Assembly: GCA_965203505.1 (NCBI GenBank)
Contig: OZ241880.1
Location: 806,001 to 870,000 of the forward strand
DNA: 64,000 bases
DNA from: Bin127 sp965203505
GTDB taxonomy: Bacteria > Chloroflexota > Dehalococcoidia > Lucifugimonadales > Lucifugimonadaceae
Direction of reading: 5' to 3'
Below, in pieces: positions 51,246 through 59,894 of the stretch; the first letter of the stretch is position 1; each line of letters begins with the position of its first letter. The notes under the pieces were generated by a model. That model was not told the DNA's origin. It saw only the letters and a program-made list of their open reading frames with translations, and searched no databases. The position numbers and the translations under genes were made by a program.

Positions 51246-51287
51246 CTGTTGTTTCCTCGATTAATTTCGATAGTGTTCCGCATTCGA

Positions 51288-52268
51288 TCAGAACCAGTTT
51301 TCCTTGTCGACTAAATTGCGCAACGGCTCTCCAGCGGCGAATCGGCGCATGTTGTCTGAGACGACTTCGTATCGTCGTTCGCCTAGGTGGCGGCCTTCGT
51401 CAGCGGCGATGTGGGGAGTGAGGATGGTGTTGGGTGCCTCCCACAGGGGATGGTCCGATGGCAACGGCTCGATTTCATACACGTCGAGTCCGGCTCCGCC
51501 AATGACACCGTTACGCAGGGCATCGTTCAGATCGTCGAGTTTGGTAGTCATTCCGCGCCCGATGTTTATGAAGATCGCGGTGTTCTTCATCAATGCGAAT
51601 TTGCTGGCGTCGAAGAGTCCCTCGGTTTGAGGGGTGTGTGGGATCGTCAGCACTACGAAATCGCCTTGCGTGAGTGCTTCGTCCAACTCCGACGGTTCGC
51701 GCATTTCATCGACGTGATCGCGTGCTCCGGGTGCTTCCCATCGCGCGTCGACGCCAATCACCTTGCTGCCGAGAGCTTGGCAAAGCCGCGCTGTCTCGCT
51801 GCCGATGCCTCCGACGCCGACTATGACCACGGTCGACTCGGGTAAGAAGATGTCGTTGTACTGTTCGCCGACGAGTGTTTGCCAGTTCCGGTCGCGCTGG
51901 TGGTCACGGTAGATGTTGAGGTGCTTCACGAACGACAACATCATTGCGACGATGTGTACGGAGATGTGGTCGTTGTAGATTTCGCGGAAGTTTGTGACTT
52001 GCGTCGGGTGAGCGATCAACTCGTCAAAGTAGTAACCGGCGGGCGGTGCGGCGGCAGGTGCCTGCAACCATCTGAGATTGGGAGCAGCAGCGACGAGGCG
52101 AGGGTTCATCGTACCGAAAGCGGCATCTGCATCGGCTAGTTCGGCAGCCGCTTCATCTTCGTCCGCGGGTGTGACAAGGTTGGCGTCGGGAACGGAGTCT
52201 TGAAGTCTGGCGACGAATTCGAGGTTTTGCTGGGAATTCGGTGGCAGGAACACCATCTTGAAGGGCAT
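51288..52268 (-). CDS. D-2-hydroxyacid dehydrogenase
   Basis: A 326-residue NAD(P)-dependent dehydrogenase. The Rossmann motif 'TVVIVGVGGIGSETARLCQA' has the full GxGxxG. Catalytic Arg in 'FINIGRGMTT' (family usually 'NxxRG'), Glu in 'DVYEIEPLP', His in 'LTPHIAADEG'. It differs from the copy at 8260 in both motif and length, so the two are not recent duplicates. It may form a unit with the esterase behind it. Confidence 0.9.
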   Translation of the reverse strand: MPFKMVFLPPNSQQNLEFVARLQDSVPDANLVTPADEDEAAAELADADAAFGTMNPRLVAAAPNLRWLQAPAAAPPAGYYFDELIAHPTQVTNFREIYNDHISVHIVAMMLSFVKHLNIYRDHQRDRNWQTLVGEQYNDIFLPESTVVIVGVGGIGSETARLCQALGSKVIGVDARWEAPGARDHVDEMREPSELDEALTQGDFVVLTIPHTPQTEGLFDASKFALMKNTAIFINIGRGMTTKLDDLNDALRNGVIGGAGLDVYEIEPLPSDHPLWEAPNTILTPHIAADEGRHLGERRYEVVSDNMRRFAAGEPLRNLVDKENWF

Positions 52269-52490
52269 CGGGTCGGTTCACCTCCGCGGATCGGGAAATT
52301 TCAAGTCACGGGCGGCATCACGTCGGGTCTGAATCCGACCGGATTTCGCCTAACGCAATGATACAGAGCATCAAATCCGAGATTGGATTATCCTTAGGTC
52401 ATCGCAACTTGGATGTTTCGCATTCGATATCAAACCGTTGCGAGGCGTCGGTTGCCATTCTCTTGATGAAGAATTGCTCAGGGCGATCCG

Positions 52491-53390
52491 TTGAAGATAG
52501 GTGACTTCCAGATAGACATCGATCCGTCGGCATTCGATTCGCCGCACTGCATCGTTACGCTTCGGCCTTGGATCAACGTGGGGAACGTCGGTCGCATCGC
52601 TGTCAATCGATTGGGTCGGATGTACGGAGCGAAGAAGGCTGGACAGTTAGCCCGCCCCGGCAAGTTCTATGATCACACACGGTATCGTCCTCGAATCCGG
52701 ATGAAGCGGGGTGAGCGCACGTTCCGAATACCCAACACCGAGATCACGGCTGCTCGGGTGCCGGGAGGACGTGACCTACTGATCCTGAAGCTGCTGGAGC
52801 CGCACGCTTGGGCCGAGGATTTCAACGATTCGGTTCTTGAGGTCTTGCAAGCATTTAACGTGGAGCGGTATGTGCTGGTCGGTTCGATGTACGACTCTGT
52901 GCCCCACACTAGGCCGCTGAAAGTTACTGGTTCTGCTCGCGGCTGGGAACCTCCGAGTCAGTTCGAGGATGGGGTTCGCTTGGGTAAGAGCCGTTACGAA
53001 GGACCGACTTCGATGACCTCTCAACTGACTGAGTTGGCACGTACGCAACTCGGCTTAGAGACACTGTCGATGATTGTGCATCTGCCGCTCTACCTGAAGC
53101 TCGACAACGACTACGTCGGTTCGGCGCGGGTACTCTCCGTACTGGCCGAGTTATACGGGTTGCCGACGGACCAGATGCCGGAGATCCGGATGGGCGAGAC
53201 TCAGTACTCACAGGTTCAGATATCAAGCTCCGACAATCCTAGACTCGCTCAGTTGGTAGCGAGATTGGAGCTTGAGTACGACGCTGAGGAGGCTGAACCG
53301 AGCGAGGAATCGGTCGAACTGCTGCCCGAGGTAGAGGAGTTCCTGCAAGACCTCTCGCGCGGGTGGGAAGAGGACGAAGGGCGGAAGTGA
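52491..53390 (+). CDS. PAC2 family protein
   Basis: A 299-residue protein of the PAC2 family (related to proteasome assembly chaperone 2). 'TLRPWINVGNVGRIAVNRLG' replaces the usual 'GWxDAGxxg', and 'LLILKLLEPHAW', 'YVLVGSMYDSVPHTRPLKVT' and 'GPTSMTSQL' follow. Bacterial PAC2 proteins, common in actinobacteria and Chloroflexota, have no settled role. TTG 52491 seems to be the start (AGGGCG upstream). The last 40 residues are strongly acidic. Confidence 0.8.
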   Translation: MKIGDFQIDIDPSAFDSPHCIVTLRPWINVGNVGRIAVNRLGRMYGAKKAGQLARPGKFYDHTRYRPRIRMKRGERTFRIPNTEITAARVPGGRDLLILKLLEPHAWAEDFNDSVLEVLQAFNVERYVLVGSMYDSVPHTRPLKVTGSARGWEPPSQFEDGVRLGKSRYEGPTSMTSQLTELARTQLGLETLSMIVHLPLYLKLDNDYVGSARVLSVLAELYGLPTDQMPEIRMGETQYSQVQISSSDNPRLAQLVARLELEYDAEEAEPSEESVELLPEVEEFLQDLSRGWEEDEGRK

Positions 53391-53443
53391 GGATAGGCGA
53401 CGATTGGTTTTGAAACCTATCGCCGCCCGTTCAATTCCTAGGG

Positions 53444-54337
53444 TTAGAGTTCCTTAACTTCGACGCCGGCTAGCTGCTCGACGTATCGAAGGATGCCCGA
53501 GTGGTCGTTTCTGCCGTCCCCTCCGACGACCAACGAGGTTAAGACCTGTTGCAGGTTGGACGTCACTTGGAGCGGAACGTTTAGTGCTCGAGCCGTCTCC
53601 ATGGCGTTGTTGATGTCTTTGTAGTGGAGCTCGATGCGGAAGCCGGGGTCGAAGTTGCGGCTGATCATCATTGGAGCTTTTGCGTTCATGACGTTCGACC
53701 CTGCGAGGCCGCCTTGAATGGCCTCGAAAACTGTCTGAGGGTTCACACCTGCTGCAGTAGCGAGTACCAACGCTTCAGCCAGACCGTGAATGTTTGCTCC
53801 GACGACGATCTGGTTTGCGAGTTTAGTCACGTTGCCCGCGCCATGATCTCCGCAAAGCACGGAGGATTTGCCGAAGACATCGAACAGTGGCTTGGCGCGC
53901 TCGAAATCTCCTGCGCCGCCGCCGACCATGATTGCGAGGTCGCCGGAGATGGCAAACGGTTCGCCACCTGACACCGGAGCGTCGAGAAAATTGATGTTCT
54001 TTTCGGCAAGACCGGCACCTATCTCTTGCGAAACACCGGGAGCGATGGACGACATGTCGACTACTAAGTCACCTTCGGATGCGCCGTCGGCGACACCGCC
54101 TTCGCCCAAGATTGCTTGTTTGGCCTGAGGGCCGTCTTGGACCATCGTGATTACGACATCGGTTGATTTCGCGACCTCTGCGCACGAAGCGGCGCCAGTG
54201 GCACCAGATTCGACGAGTTCGGCGATCGGATCTGGGAAGATGTCGTAAACGGTCACATCGTAACCCGCGTTGATGAGGTTTTTGGCCATGGGTTTGCCCA
54301 TGATCCCGAGTCCGATGAAACCGATTTTCTCTGCCAT
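53444..54337 (-). CDS. Beta-hydroxyacid dehydrogenase (2-hydroxy-3-oxopropionate reductase type)
   Basis: A 297-residue NAD(P)-dependent enzyme of the 3-hydroxyisobutyrate/tartronate-semialdehyde reductase family. ATG 54337 is chosen over a frame open to 54403, because GAGAGGAG precedes it and the Rossmann motif 'IGFIGLGIMGKPMAKNLINA' then starts at residue 5. Substrate motif 'FLDAPVSGGEPFAISGDLAI' and catalytic Lys in 'GNVTKLANQIVV' are present. Tartronate semialdehyde is a likely substrate given two 2-hydroxyacid dehydrogenases nearby. Confidence 0.9.
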   Translation of the reverse strand: MAEKIGFIGLGIMGKPMAKNLINAGYDVTVYDIFPDPIAELVESGATGAASCAEVAKSTDVVITMVQDGPQAKQAILGEGGVADGASEGDLVVDMSSIAPGVSQEIGAGLAEKNINFLDAPVSGGEPFAISGDLAIMVGGGAGDFERAKPLFDVFGKSSVLCGDHGAGNVTKLANQIVVGANIHGLAEALVLATAAGVNPQTVFEAIQGGLAGSNVMNAKAPMMISRNFDPGFRIELHYKDINNAMETARALNVPLQVTSNLQQVLTSLVVGGDGRNDHSGILRYVEQLAGVEVKEL

Positions 54338-54447
54338 GTTGTTGCTCCTCTCAAAGTCGGCGTAGGTGTTGGTCGCCCGATATATTCGCTTTGGACGGGT
54401 CATCTACTGCACAAATCGATGGTATAACCGTCGCGTGTACGTTTGGT

Positions 54448-55233
54448 CTAGTCGTCGTCTTTCCAGAATCGTTCTTCTTCGAAGTGGTAGTCAGTGTTGA
54501 CGTACCGCTCTTTGACGTCTTCGATCATTCCGGGATGTCCGCAGGCGTATATGACGGTTTCGGCGGGATCTAGGTCGCGTTCCTTCACGAAGTCTTCGAC
54601 TAGAGTGTTGATTCGGCCTTTAGGGCCGCTCCATGCGGTGTTGCGATCCTCTTCGGGGCGGCTCACCGAAGGGTAGAACTCAATGTTTTCATGTTCGTTG
54701 GCGAGTGCCGACAGCTCTTCGTCATAGCCGAATTCATCCAGGTAGCTGGCGCCTTCGAGCACGTAGAAGCGGTATTGGTCTCGGGGGACGGATGCGTCCG
54801 CGTTCCATTCAGGATCTTTGAGGAACTTTCGGAGAATGGACACGTATGGAGCGACGCCGGTGACTGTTCCAACCATGACGTGGTTCTTGAATTCCGGTTT
54901 GAATACGAATATACCCTTGGCGCGCGGTCGTAGGGTTAACTCGGTTCCTACGGAAAGATCGAAAAGCACTGGCGTCAAGTTTCCGTCGGGTGGGGGTACG
55001 AGTTCGACGAAGAGTTCGATCTCTGCTTCGTCGGGAGACGACACGATTGAGTAGGGGCGTTCGATGCCCTCAGCGCCGATCGTGCAGTACTGGCCGGGTT
55101 TGAAGGTGAATGGCTGCGCGGGTTTCAGCCAGATTTTCCAGAGGTCTTCGGTAAGGTCTTCTCGTCGGGTGATTTCGCAGGTGGTGAAGCGCCCTCTAAT
55201 CGTGGGCTTTTGCGTCGATTGTTGCTGTGTCAT
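54448..55233 (-). CDS. Ferredoxin/flavodoxin-NADP+ reductase-like protein
   Basis: A 261-residue FAD enzyme. FAD site 'GIERPYSIVSSP' (RxYS), a phosphate-binding stretch 'TELTLRPRAKGIF', and a nucleotide-binding half with 'MVGTVTGVAPYVSILR' (GTGxAP-like, here GTVTGVAP) and 'VIYACGHPGMIEDV'. It moves electrons between NAD(P)H and a small carrier or oxygenase. The nearest partner in the window is not clear. ATG 55233 lies 183 bases from a divergent malic enzyme gene. Confidence 0.88.
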   Translation of the reverse strand: MTQQQSTQKPTIRGRFTTCEITRREDLTEDLWKIWLKPAQPFTFKPGQYCTIGAEGIERPYSIVSSPDEAEIELFVELVPPPDGNLTPVLFDLSVGTELTLRPRAKGIFVFKPEFKNHVMVGTVTGVAPYVSILRKFLKDPEWNADASVPRDQYRFYVLEGASYLDEFGYDEELSALANEHENIEFYPSVSRPEEDRNTAWSGPKGRINTLVEDFVKERDLDPAETVIYACGHPGMIEDVKERYVNTDYHFEEERFWKDDD

Positions 55234-55416
55234 TGCGTCTCTCGGTTTCAGTCTTCTGCGTGAAAAAGGTTACAACAAGGTATGTCCAGAGCCGATCAAT
55301 CGAACGTGGTGAAGCGCTGGTGATACTATGATTTCACGATTTCGATGCTGAACAACGCCTGTATTGTTCACGACGGAATCGCCCTTCGCCCGACATCGTT
55401 GATCAGGGAGACCGAA

Positions 55417-56871
55417 ATGGCAGGACCTACACCTGGAGTTGCTTACAGCATCACCATTCGAGCCGAGTACCCTAACCGTCCTGGAATGTTGGGATTAATC
55501 ACCTCTGCCATCGGCAAGTGCGGAGGCGATGCCGCGGCGATCGACGTGGTCTCCACCAATGGCGGACGGATGATCCGCGATTTCACGGTTAACACGTCGG
55601 GCGAGGACCATTCCCGAAGCGTGATTGACGCCATCGAGGCTATCGACGAGGTGTCGGTCAACAGCGTTTCCGATGCCACTTTTCTGATGCACGTCGGCGG
55701 CAAGATAGAGATGCGTTCCACGGTTCCGGTCAGCACGCGCGACGACATGTCGAAGGCCTACACGCCGGGCGTTGGACGGGTGTGCATGGCGATCCACGAA
55801 GATCCCGAAGCCGTTTGGGCGCTGACGGGTAAAGGCCACACGGTCGCGGTTGTCACCGACGGCTCAGCAGTGCTAGGTCTCGGCGATATAGGCGCTGCGG
55901 CCGCGTTGCCGGTGATGGAGGGTAAGGCGCTGTTGTTCAAGGAGTTCGGCCGTGTAGACGCTTGGCCGATTTGCCTCGACACCAACGATCCTGATGAGAT
56001 CGTCTCGATTGTCACCGCGTTGGCACCGGGCTTCGGTGGCATCAATCTAGAAGACATCAGCGCGCCGCGTTGCTTCCAAATCGAAGATCAGCTCAAAGAA
56101 CGGCTCGATATTCCGATCTTCCACGACGATCAGCACGGCACTGCGGTCGTTGTGTTAGCCGGCCTGATCAACGCGTTGAAGATCGTGGGTAAGTCACCTG
56201 AATCTCTGAGGACCGTTGTCTTGGGGGCGGGAGCCTCTGGCACCGCATGCACCAAAATACTTCTGTCTTACGGAGTCCAGGACATCGTGGGGTTCGACCG
56301 CCAAGGTGCCCTTTCGCGCGATCGGGATTACGACGACAACGTAATGAAGCAATGGTTCGCTGACAATACGAACCCCAACAACGTCAGCGGAACTTTAACC
56401 GAATGCATCAAAGGTGCTGATTTTGTGCTCGGCCTCGCCGGCCCCGATCTGCTCGACGCCGATCAGGTTGCGAGCATGTCGGACGATGCGATAGTGTTTG
56501 CACTTTCGAATCCAAATCCTGAGATAATGCCCGAGCAGATTCCCGGTAACGTCCGCATTATGGCGACAGGTCGCACTGACTACCCGAACCAAATCAACAA
56601 TTCGTTGTGCTTCCCGGGGCTGTTCAGGGGTGTCCTCGACGTCCGTGCTACTGACATCACAGAGGAGATGAAGATCGCCGCGGCTCAAGCGATCGCCGAG
56701 GTGATACCGGATGAGCACCTCGATCCTGACTTCATAATCCCAAGCGTGTTCGACCGAAATGTGGCACGCAACGTCGCGCAACGAGTCGCGATTGCCGCGC
56801 AGGATTCTGGTGTTGCGCGTCGCCGCCGCAGGCAGACAGACGAGGTGTACGCGACGATGCGGTCGCGTTAG
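55417..56871 (+). CDS. NAD-dependent malic enzyme with N-terminal ACT domain
   Basis: Decarboxylates malate to pyruvate. ATG 55417 is chosen (AGGGAGA upstream; the frame is open to 55345); 484 residues. Residues about 8-82 are an ACT domain ('YSITIRAEYPNRPGMLGLIT'), a ligand-binding regulator. The catalytic part has 'YTPGVGRVCMAI', 'VAVVTDGSAVLGLGDIGAAA', 'IFHDDQHGTAVVVLAGLINA' and the NAD site 'VVLGAGASGTACTKIL'. The fusion suggests control by an amino acid or similar effector. The Arg-rich C-terminus is normal. Confidence 0.93.
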   Translation: MAGPTPGVAYSITIRAEYPNRPGMLGLITSAIGKCGGDAAAIDVVSTNGGRMIRDFTVNTSGEDHSRSVIDAIEAIDEVSVNSVSDATFLMHVGGKIEMRSTVPVSTRDDMSKAYTPGVGRVCMAIHEDPEAVWALTGKGHTVAVVTDGSAVLGLGDIGAAAALPVMEGKALLFKEFGRVDAWPICLDTNDPDEIVSIVTALAPGFGGINLEDISAPRCFQIEDQLKERLDIPIFHDDQHGTAVVVLAGLINALKIVGKSPESLRTVVLGAGASGTACTKILLSYGVQDIVGFDRQGALSRDRDYDDNVMKQWFADNTNPNNVSGTLTECIKGADFVLGLAGPDLLDADQVASMSDDAIVFALSNPNPEIMPEQIPGNVRIMATGRTDYPNQINNSLCFPGLFRGVLDVRATDITEEMKIAAAQAIAEVIPDEHLDPDFIIPSVFDRNVARNVAQRVAIAAQDSGVARRRRRQTDEVYATMRSR

Positions 56872-56909
56872 AGTAGAAACATGGCGCAGCCGTTCACAAT
56901 CAGATCCTA

Positions 56910-58055
56910 ATGAGTTACGACGCGATAGTCATAGGTGGCGGCATCAGCGGATGCGCTGCCGCTTACTATCTCTGTTCTCAAGGCCAGAGTGTCGCGCTCA
57001 TCGAGAAAGACTCGCTCGCGGCGCACGCCTCTGGTTTCGCGTTCGGATCACTCTACACACGTTTCCAACCTCCCAACGGGAGTCCGCCGATCGAGTGGTT
57101 CCGCGCCGAGTCGATCGACCTGCATCACGATCTCGCGAAGACCCTCCCGGAGTTGACTGGTTCCGACTACCACTTCCGGGAAAAAGCGGGTCTGATTTTG
57201 GCGTTCGGTGATCTGGAGGTAGCACAACTTAAGCCTTCTGGCGCGGCTTCGTTCCGGCGCGATGAATGGCCTGTAGATCGCCAGGATGTTCGTTGGTTGG
57301 CATATGGCGAATTGAGCCATATAGACGCTCGGGTTTCGACCGATGTGATCGGTGCGCTCTATTTGGGAGGCATGACCGAGGTTTCGCCTAGCGGATTGAC
57401 CAACGCGTTGTGGGCAGCGGCCGAAAAGAACGGCGCCGAGTTGATTAACGCCGAGGTTTCAGCGATAGACGCAACCGGCGGTATGGTAACCGGGGTTACT
57501 ACGAACGACGGTGACATTTCTGGCGGCGCGGTGGTATTGGCGGTTGGCCCGTGGTGTCGAACGTTGTTGCGGAACGGCAGTGCGACCTCACACATTGATA
57601 TTCCGGTGATGCCGTTGAAAGGCGAGATATTGCGTTACGACTTGGGCGATGAGCCGCCAGTACCCGTTTCGTTGTGGTGGGGCGCGGATTACGCATCTTC
57701 GAAACCGGATGGATTGCTGCATGTAGGAGCCACACACTCCGATGCGGGTTTTGATGAAGGAACATCGGAAGAAGGCCGGGATGAGATCCGCCGATCTGCG
57801 GAAAAGGCTCTTCCATTCCTCGCGACTCGCCGCGTGGCACGGCAGACCGCTTGTTTGCGGCCGGTGACGCCAGATGGGCTACCGATCGTGGGCGAGGTAC
57901 AAGGGATCGATGGTTTGGTTGTCGCAACAGGGGGTGGTCCCATTGGAATCGAGTTAGGGCCCGCGATTGGGAAATTAGCGGCGGATAGCGTGTTGGATCA
58001 AAGCGAAAACGGCTCGAGATATGGTGGATTCAGTCCAGCGCGTTTCGCGTGTTAG
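56910..58055 (+). CDS. FAD-dependent oxidoreductase (DAO family)
   Basis: A 381-residue flavoprotein of the glycine/D-amino-acid oxidase fold. The N-terminal dinucleotide motif is 'DAIVIGGGISGCAAAYYLCS', then 'ALIEKDSLAAHASGFAFG'; the C-terminal FAD motif is 'LVVATGGGPIGIELGPAIG'. Members oxidise amines or amino acids (glycine, sarcosine, D-amino acids). It begins 38 bases after the malic enzyme gene, probably in the same transcript. Confidence 0.88.
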   Translation: MSYDAIVIGGGISGCAAAYYLCSQGQSVALIEKDSLAAHASGFAFGSLYTRFQPPNGSPPIEWFRAESIDLHHDLAKTLPELTGSDYHFREKAGLILAFGDLEVAQLKPSGAASFRRDEWPVDRQDVRWLAYGELSHIDARVSTDVIGALYLGGMTEVSPSGLTNALWAAAEKNGAELINAEVSAIDATGGMVTGVTTNDGDISGGAVVLAVGPWCRTLLRNGSATSHIDIPVMPLKGEILRYDLGDEPPVPVSLWWGADYASSKPDGLLHVGATHSDAGFDEGTSEEGRDEIRRSAEKALPFLATRRVARQTACLRPVTPDGLPIVGEVQGIDGLVVATGGGPIGIELGPAIGKLAADSVLDQSENGSRYGGFSPARFAC

Positions 58056-58136
58056 CATCGATTCATAGAGCGATGTTGCAATTGTCCTAGGAGCCAACGA
58101 CCCGACCAGTCCCATTCGAAAAGCAGATGCCTTTAA

Positions 58137-58162
58137 ATCAGTCCAGTGAGGCTGGCAAGGTG
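58137..58162 (+). promoter_or_regulatory. PyrR-binding element of the pyr operon leader
   Basis: The RNA stretch AGTCCAGTGAGGCTGGCAAGG matches the known PyrR-binding loop consensus (CCAGxGAGGCTxxCAAGG). Together with the alternative helix GGTTGTC/GACAACC (58180-58186 with 58207-58213) and the terminator behind it, it makes a classical UMP-responsive attenuator. Confidence 0.85.
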
Positions 58163-58226
58163 CGGATAATCAGATAGCCGGTTGTCGTCACGGTCAAATC
58201 CAAGCGGACAACCCACACCACACGAA

Positions 58227-58261
58227 ACGCCCTCGTCGGTCCCCGACAAGGGTGTTTTTTT
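58227..58261 (+). terminator. Attenuator terminator of the pyr operon
   Basis: ACGCCCTCGTCGG (58227-58239) pairs, with two G-U pairs, with CCGACAAGGGTGT (58243-58255) and is followed by seven T. It stands 36 bases before pyrR. Confidence 0.9.
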
Positions 58262-58296
58262 AAGGATCGGCGAACGTCTGGTATCGACCCATCTGA

Positions 58297-58893
58297 ATGT
58301 CCGCAGGCGACACCAACTCAGAACGTAACTTGATGACGGGCGCAGAGATGCGCCGAGCATTGGCCCGCATGGCGCACGAGATTATCGAGCGCAACCACGG
58401 AGCCGACAATCTCCTCATTGCCGGCATTCCGACGCGGGGCGAACATCTATCCCTTCGCCTCGCCGAATTAATCGAACAGTTCGAAGGTGTCCGCCCGGAT
58501 ACCTCAGTCCTAGACCCATCGAACTTCCGAGACGACGCTCATCGGCGCCATGTAAACGGCTCGGATGGGGCAAATTCGTCCAACGGAATGAACGATGTTG
58601 ACGTGACCGGGATGCGAGTCGTTGTCGTGGACGATGTTTTCTACACGGGCAGGACCGCTCGCGCTGCGCTTGACGCATTGATGCAATCAGGCAGACCGGC
58701 ATATGTGCAACTCGCCGTTCTGATCAACAGGGGGCATCGCGAACTACCAATTAACGCTGACTTCGTCGGGCGGAATGTCCCGACTTCTCGTTCCGAACGA
58801 GTTGACGTTCGACTGCGAGAGGTGGACGGCGAAGACCGTGTGTCGATTTCAAGAATTAGCGCTGCCGCGCGCGGTACGGGTGGTGGCAAGTGA
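58297..58893 (+). CDS. pyrR: PyrR: pyr mRNA-binding attenuation protein / uracil phosphoribosyltransferase
   Basis: Senses UMP and, when bound to it, grips the leader RNA so that the terminator forms. The 198-residue protein has a type I phosphoribosyltransferase fold with the PRPP motif 'MRVVVVDDVFYTGRTARAA' and 'AVLINRGHRELPINADFVGR' typical of PyrR. An insertion rich in Asn, Ser and Asp ('NGSDGANSSNGMNDVD') sits in the flexible loop before the PRPP motif. The last bases overlap the pyrB start by four. It controls its own operon through the element at 58137-58261. Confidence 0.94.
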   Translation: MSAGDTNSERNLMTGAEMRRALARMAHEIIERNHGADNLLIAGIPTRGEHLSLRLAELIEQFEGVRPDTSVLDPSNFRDDAHRRHVNGSDGANSSNGMNDVDVTGMRVVVVDDVFYTGRTARAALDALMQSGRPAYVQLAVLINRGHRELPINADFVGRNVPTSRSERVDVRLREVDGEDRVSISRISAAARGTGGGK

Positions 58894-59894
58894 CAACTAC
58901 CTTGACCAGGAGATCAAAGCAGGACTCCAAGGGGCTCGGCATTTTCTCTAAGCATCTTCTAGACGTCGATTCACTTTCGAGAGATCAGATACAAGAATTG
59001 ATCGATCCCGCCCGCGAGTACCGAGATCTGCGCGCCACTGGGCCGTACAAATCAGACATATTGCGTGGCGGATCGATATACACCCTTTTCTTCGAGAACA
59101 GCACCCGCACGCGCGTTTCGTTCGAACATGCTGGCAAAGCGCTTGGGGCCGATGTAATCAATATCTCCGCTGCGGCCAGCAGCGTGAACAAAGGAGAGTC
59201 GCTTCTCAATACCGCTTTGACGCTCGACGCTATGGGCGTTGGCGCGCTGGTGATCCGCCATCCGCATTCTGGTGCGCCCCACTTCGTATCTCGGCACACG
59301 GACGCCGTAGTCATCAATGCGGGGGATGGTGCACACGGGCATCCGACGCAGGCTTTGTTAGACGTGATGACGTTGCAGGACCGCATCGGCGATTTAGATG
59401 GTGCGAAACTTGCTATCATCGGCGACATTTTGTACTCGCGAGTGGCGCGATCCAACATCATCGCGTTCTGCAAGATGGGTGTGGATATCTCAATCGCGGC
59501 GCCTGCGACCCTACTTCCGAGCGGTTGGGTACCCGGTACGCATTCGTTGGGTGTTGATGGAACCGAGGTAACGGTGCATTGTTCAGTTGAAGACGCGGTT
59601 CGCGATGCTGACGCGATCATGTGTCTCCGCCTGCAACTGGAGCGCCAATCTGCTGGATTGTTACCAGATGTGAATGAATACTCGCGAATCTGGGGGTTGA
59701 ACAAGGAGAGGGTGGCGCTGGCAAGATCTGGCGCCCCGGTCATGCATCCCGGGCCCATGAACGAAGGTTTGGAAATCAGCACCGACATAGCGCACGGTTC
59801 AATGAGCCTGGTCGAAACTCAGGTTGAGAACGGCGTCGCCGTGCGGATGTCGGTATTGGAAACCTACTGCGCGGACACGAGATACGAAGCGTGA
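58890..59894 (+). CDS. pyrB: Aspartate carbamoyltransferase catalytic subunit
   Basis: Joins carbamoyl phosphate and aspartate, the first committed pyrimidine step. GTG 58890 overlaps pyrR by four bases (GTGA). The 334-residue protein has the carbamoyl-phosphate motif 'FENSTRTRVSFEHAGKALGA', 'NKGESLLNT', 'HPTQALLDVMTLQD', and C-terminal 'VMHPGPMNEGLEI'. There is no pyrI, so a class without regulatory chains is likely; an N-terminal extension of about 15 residues precedes the domain. Confidence 0.96.
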   Translation: MTTTLTRRSKQDSKGLGIFSKHLLDVDSLSRDQIQELIDPAREYRDLRATGPYKSDILRGGSIYTLFFENSTRTRVSFEHAGKALGADVINISAAASSVNKGESLLNTALTLDAMGVGALVIRHPHSGAPHFVSRHTDAVVINAGDGAHGHPTQALLDVMTLQDRIGDLDGAKLAIIGDILYSRVARSNIIAFCKMGVDISIAAPATLLPSGWVPGTHSLGVDGTEVTVHCSVEDAVRDADAIMCLRLQLERQSAGLLPDVNEYSRIWGLNKERVALARSGAPVMHPGPMNEGLEISTDIAHGSMSLVETQVENGVAVRMSVLETYCADTRYEA

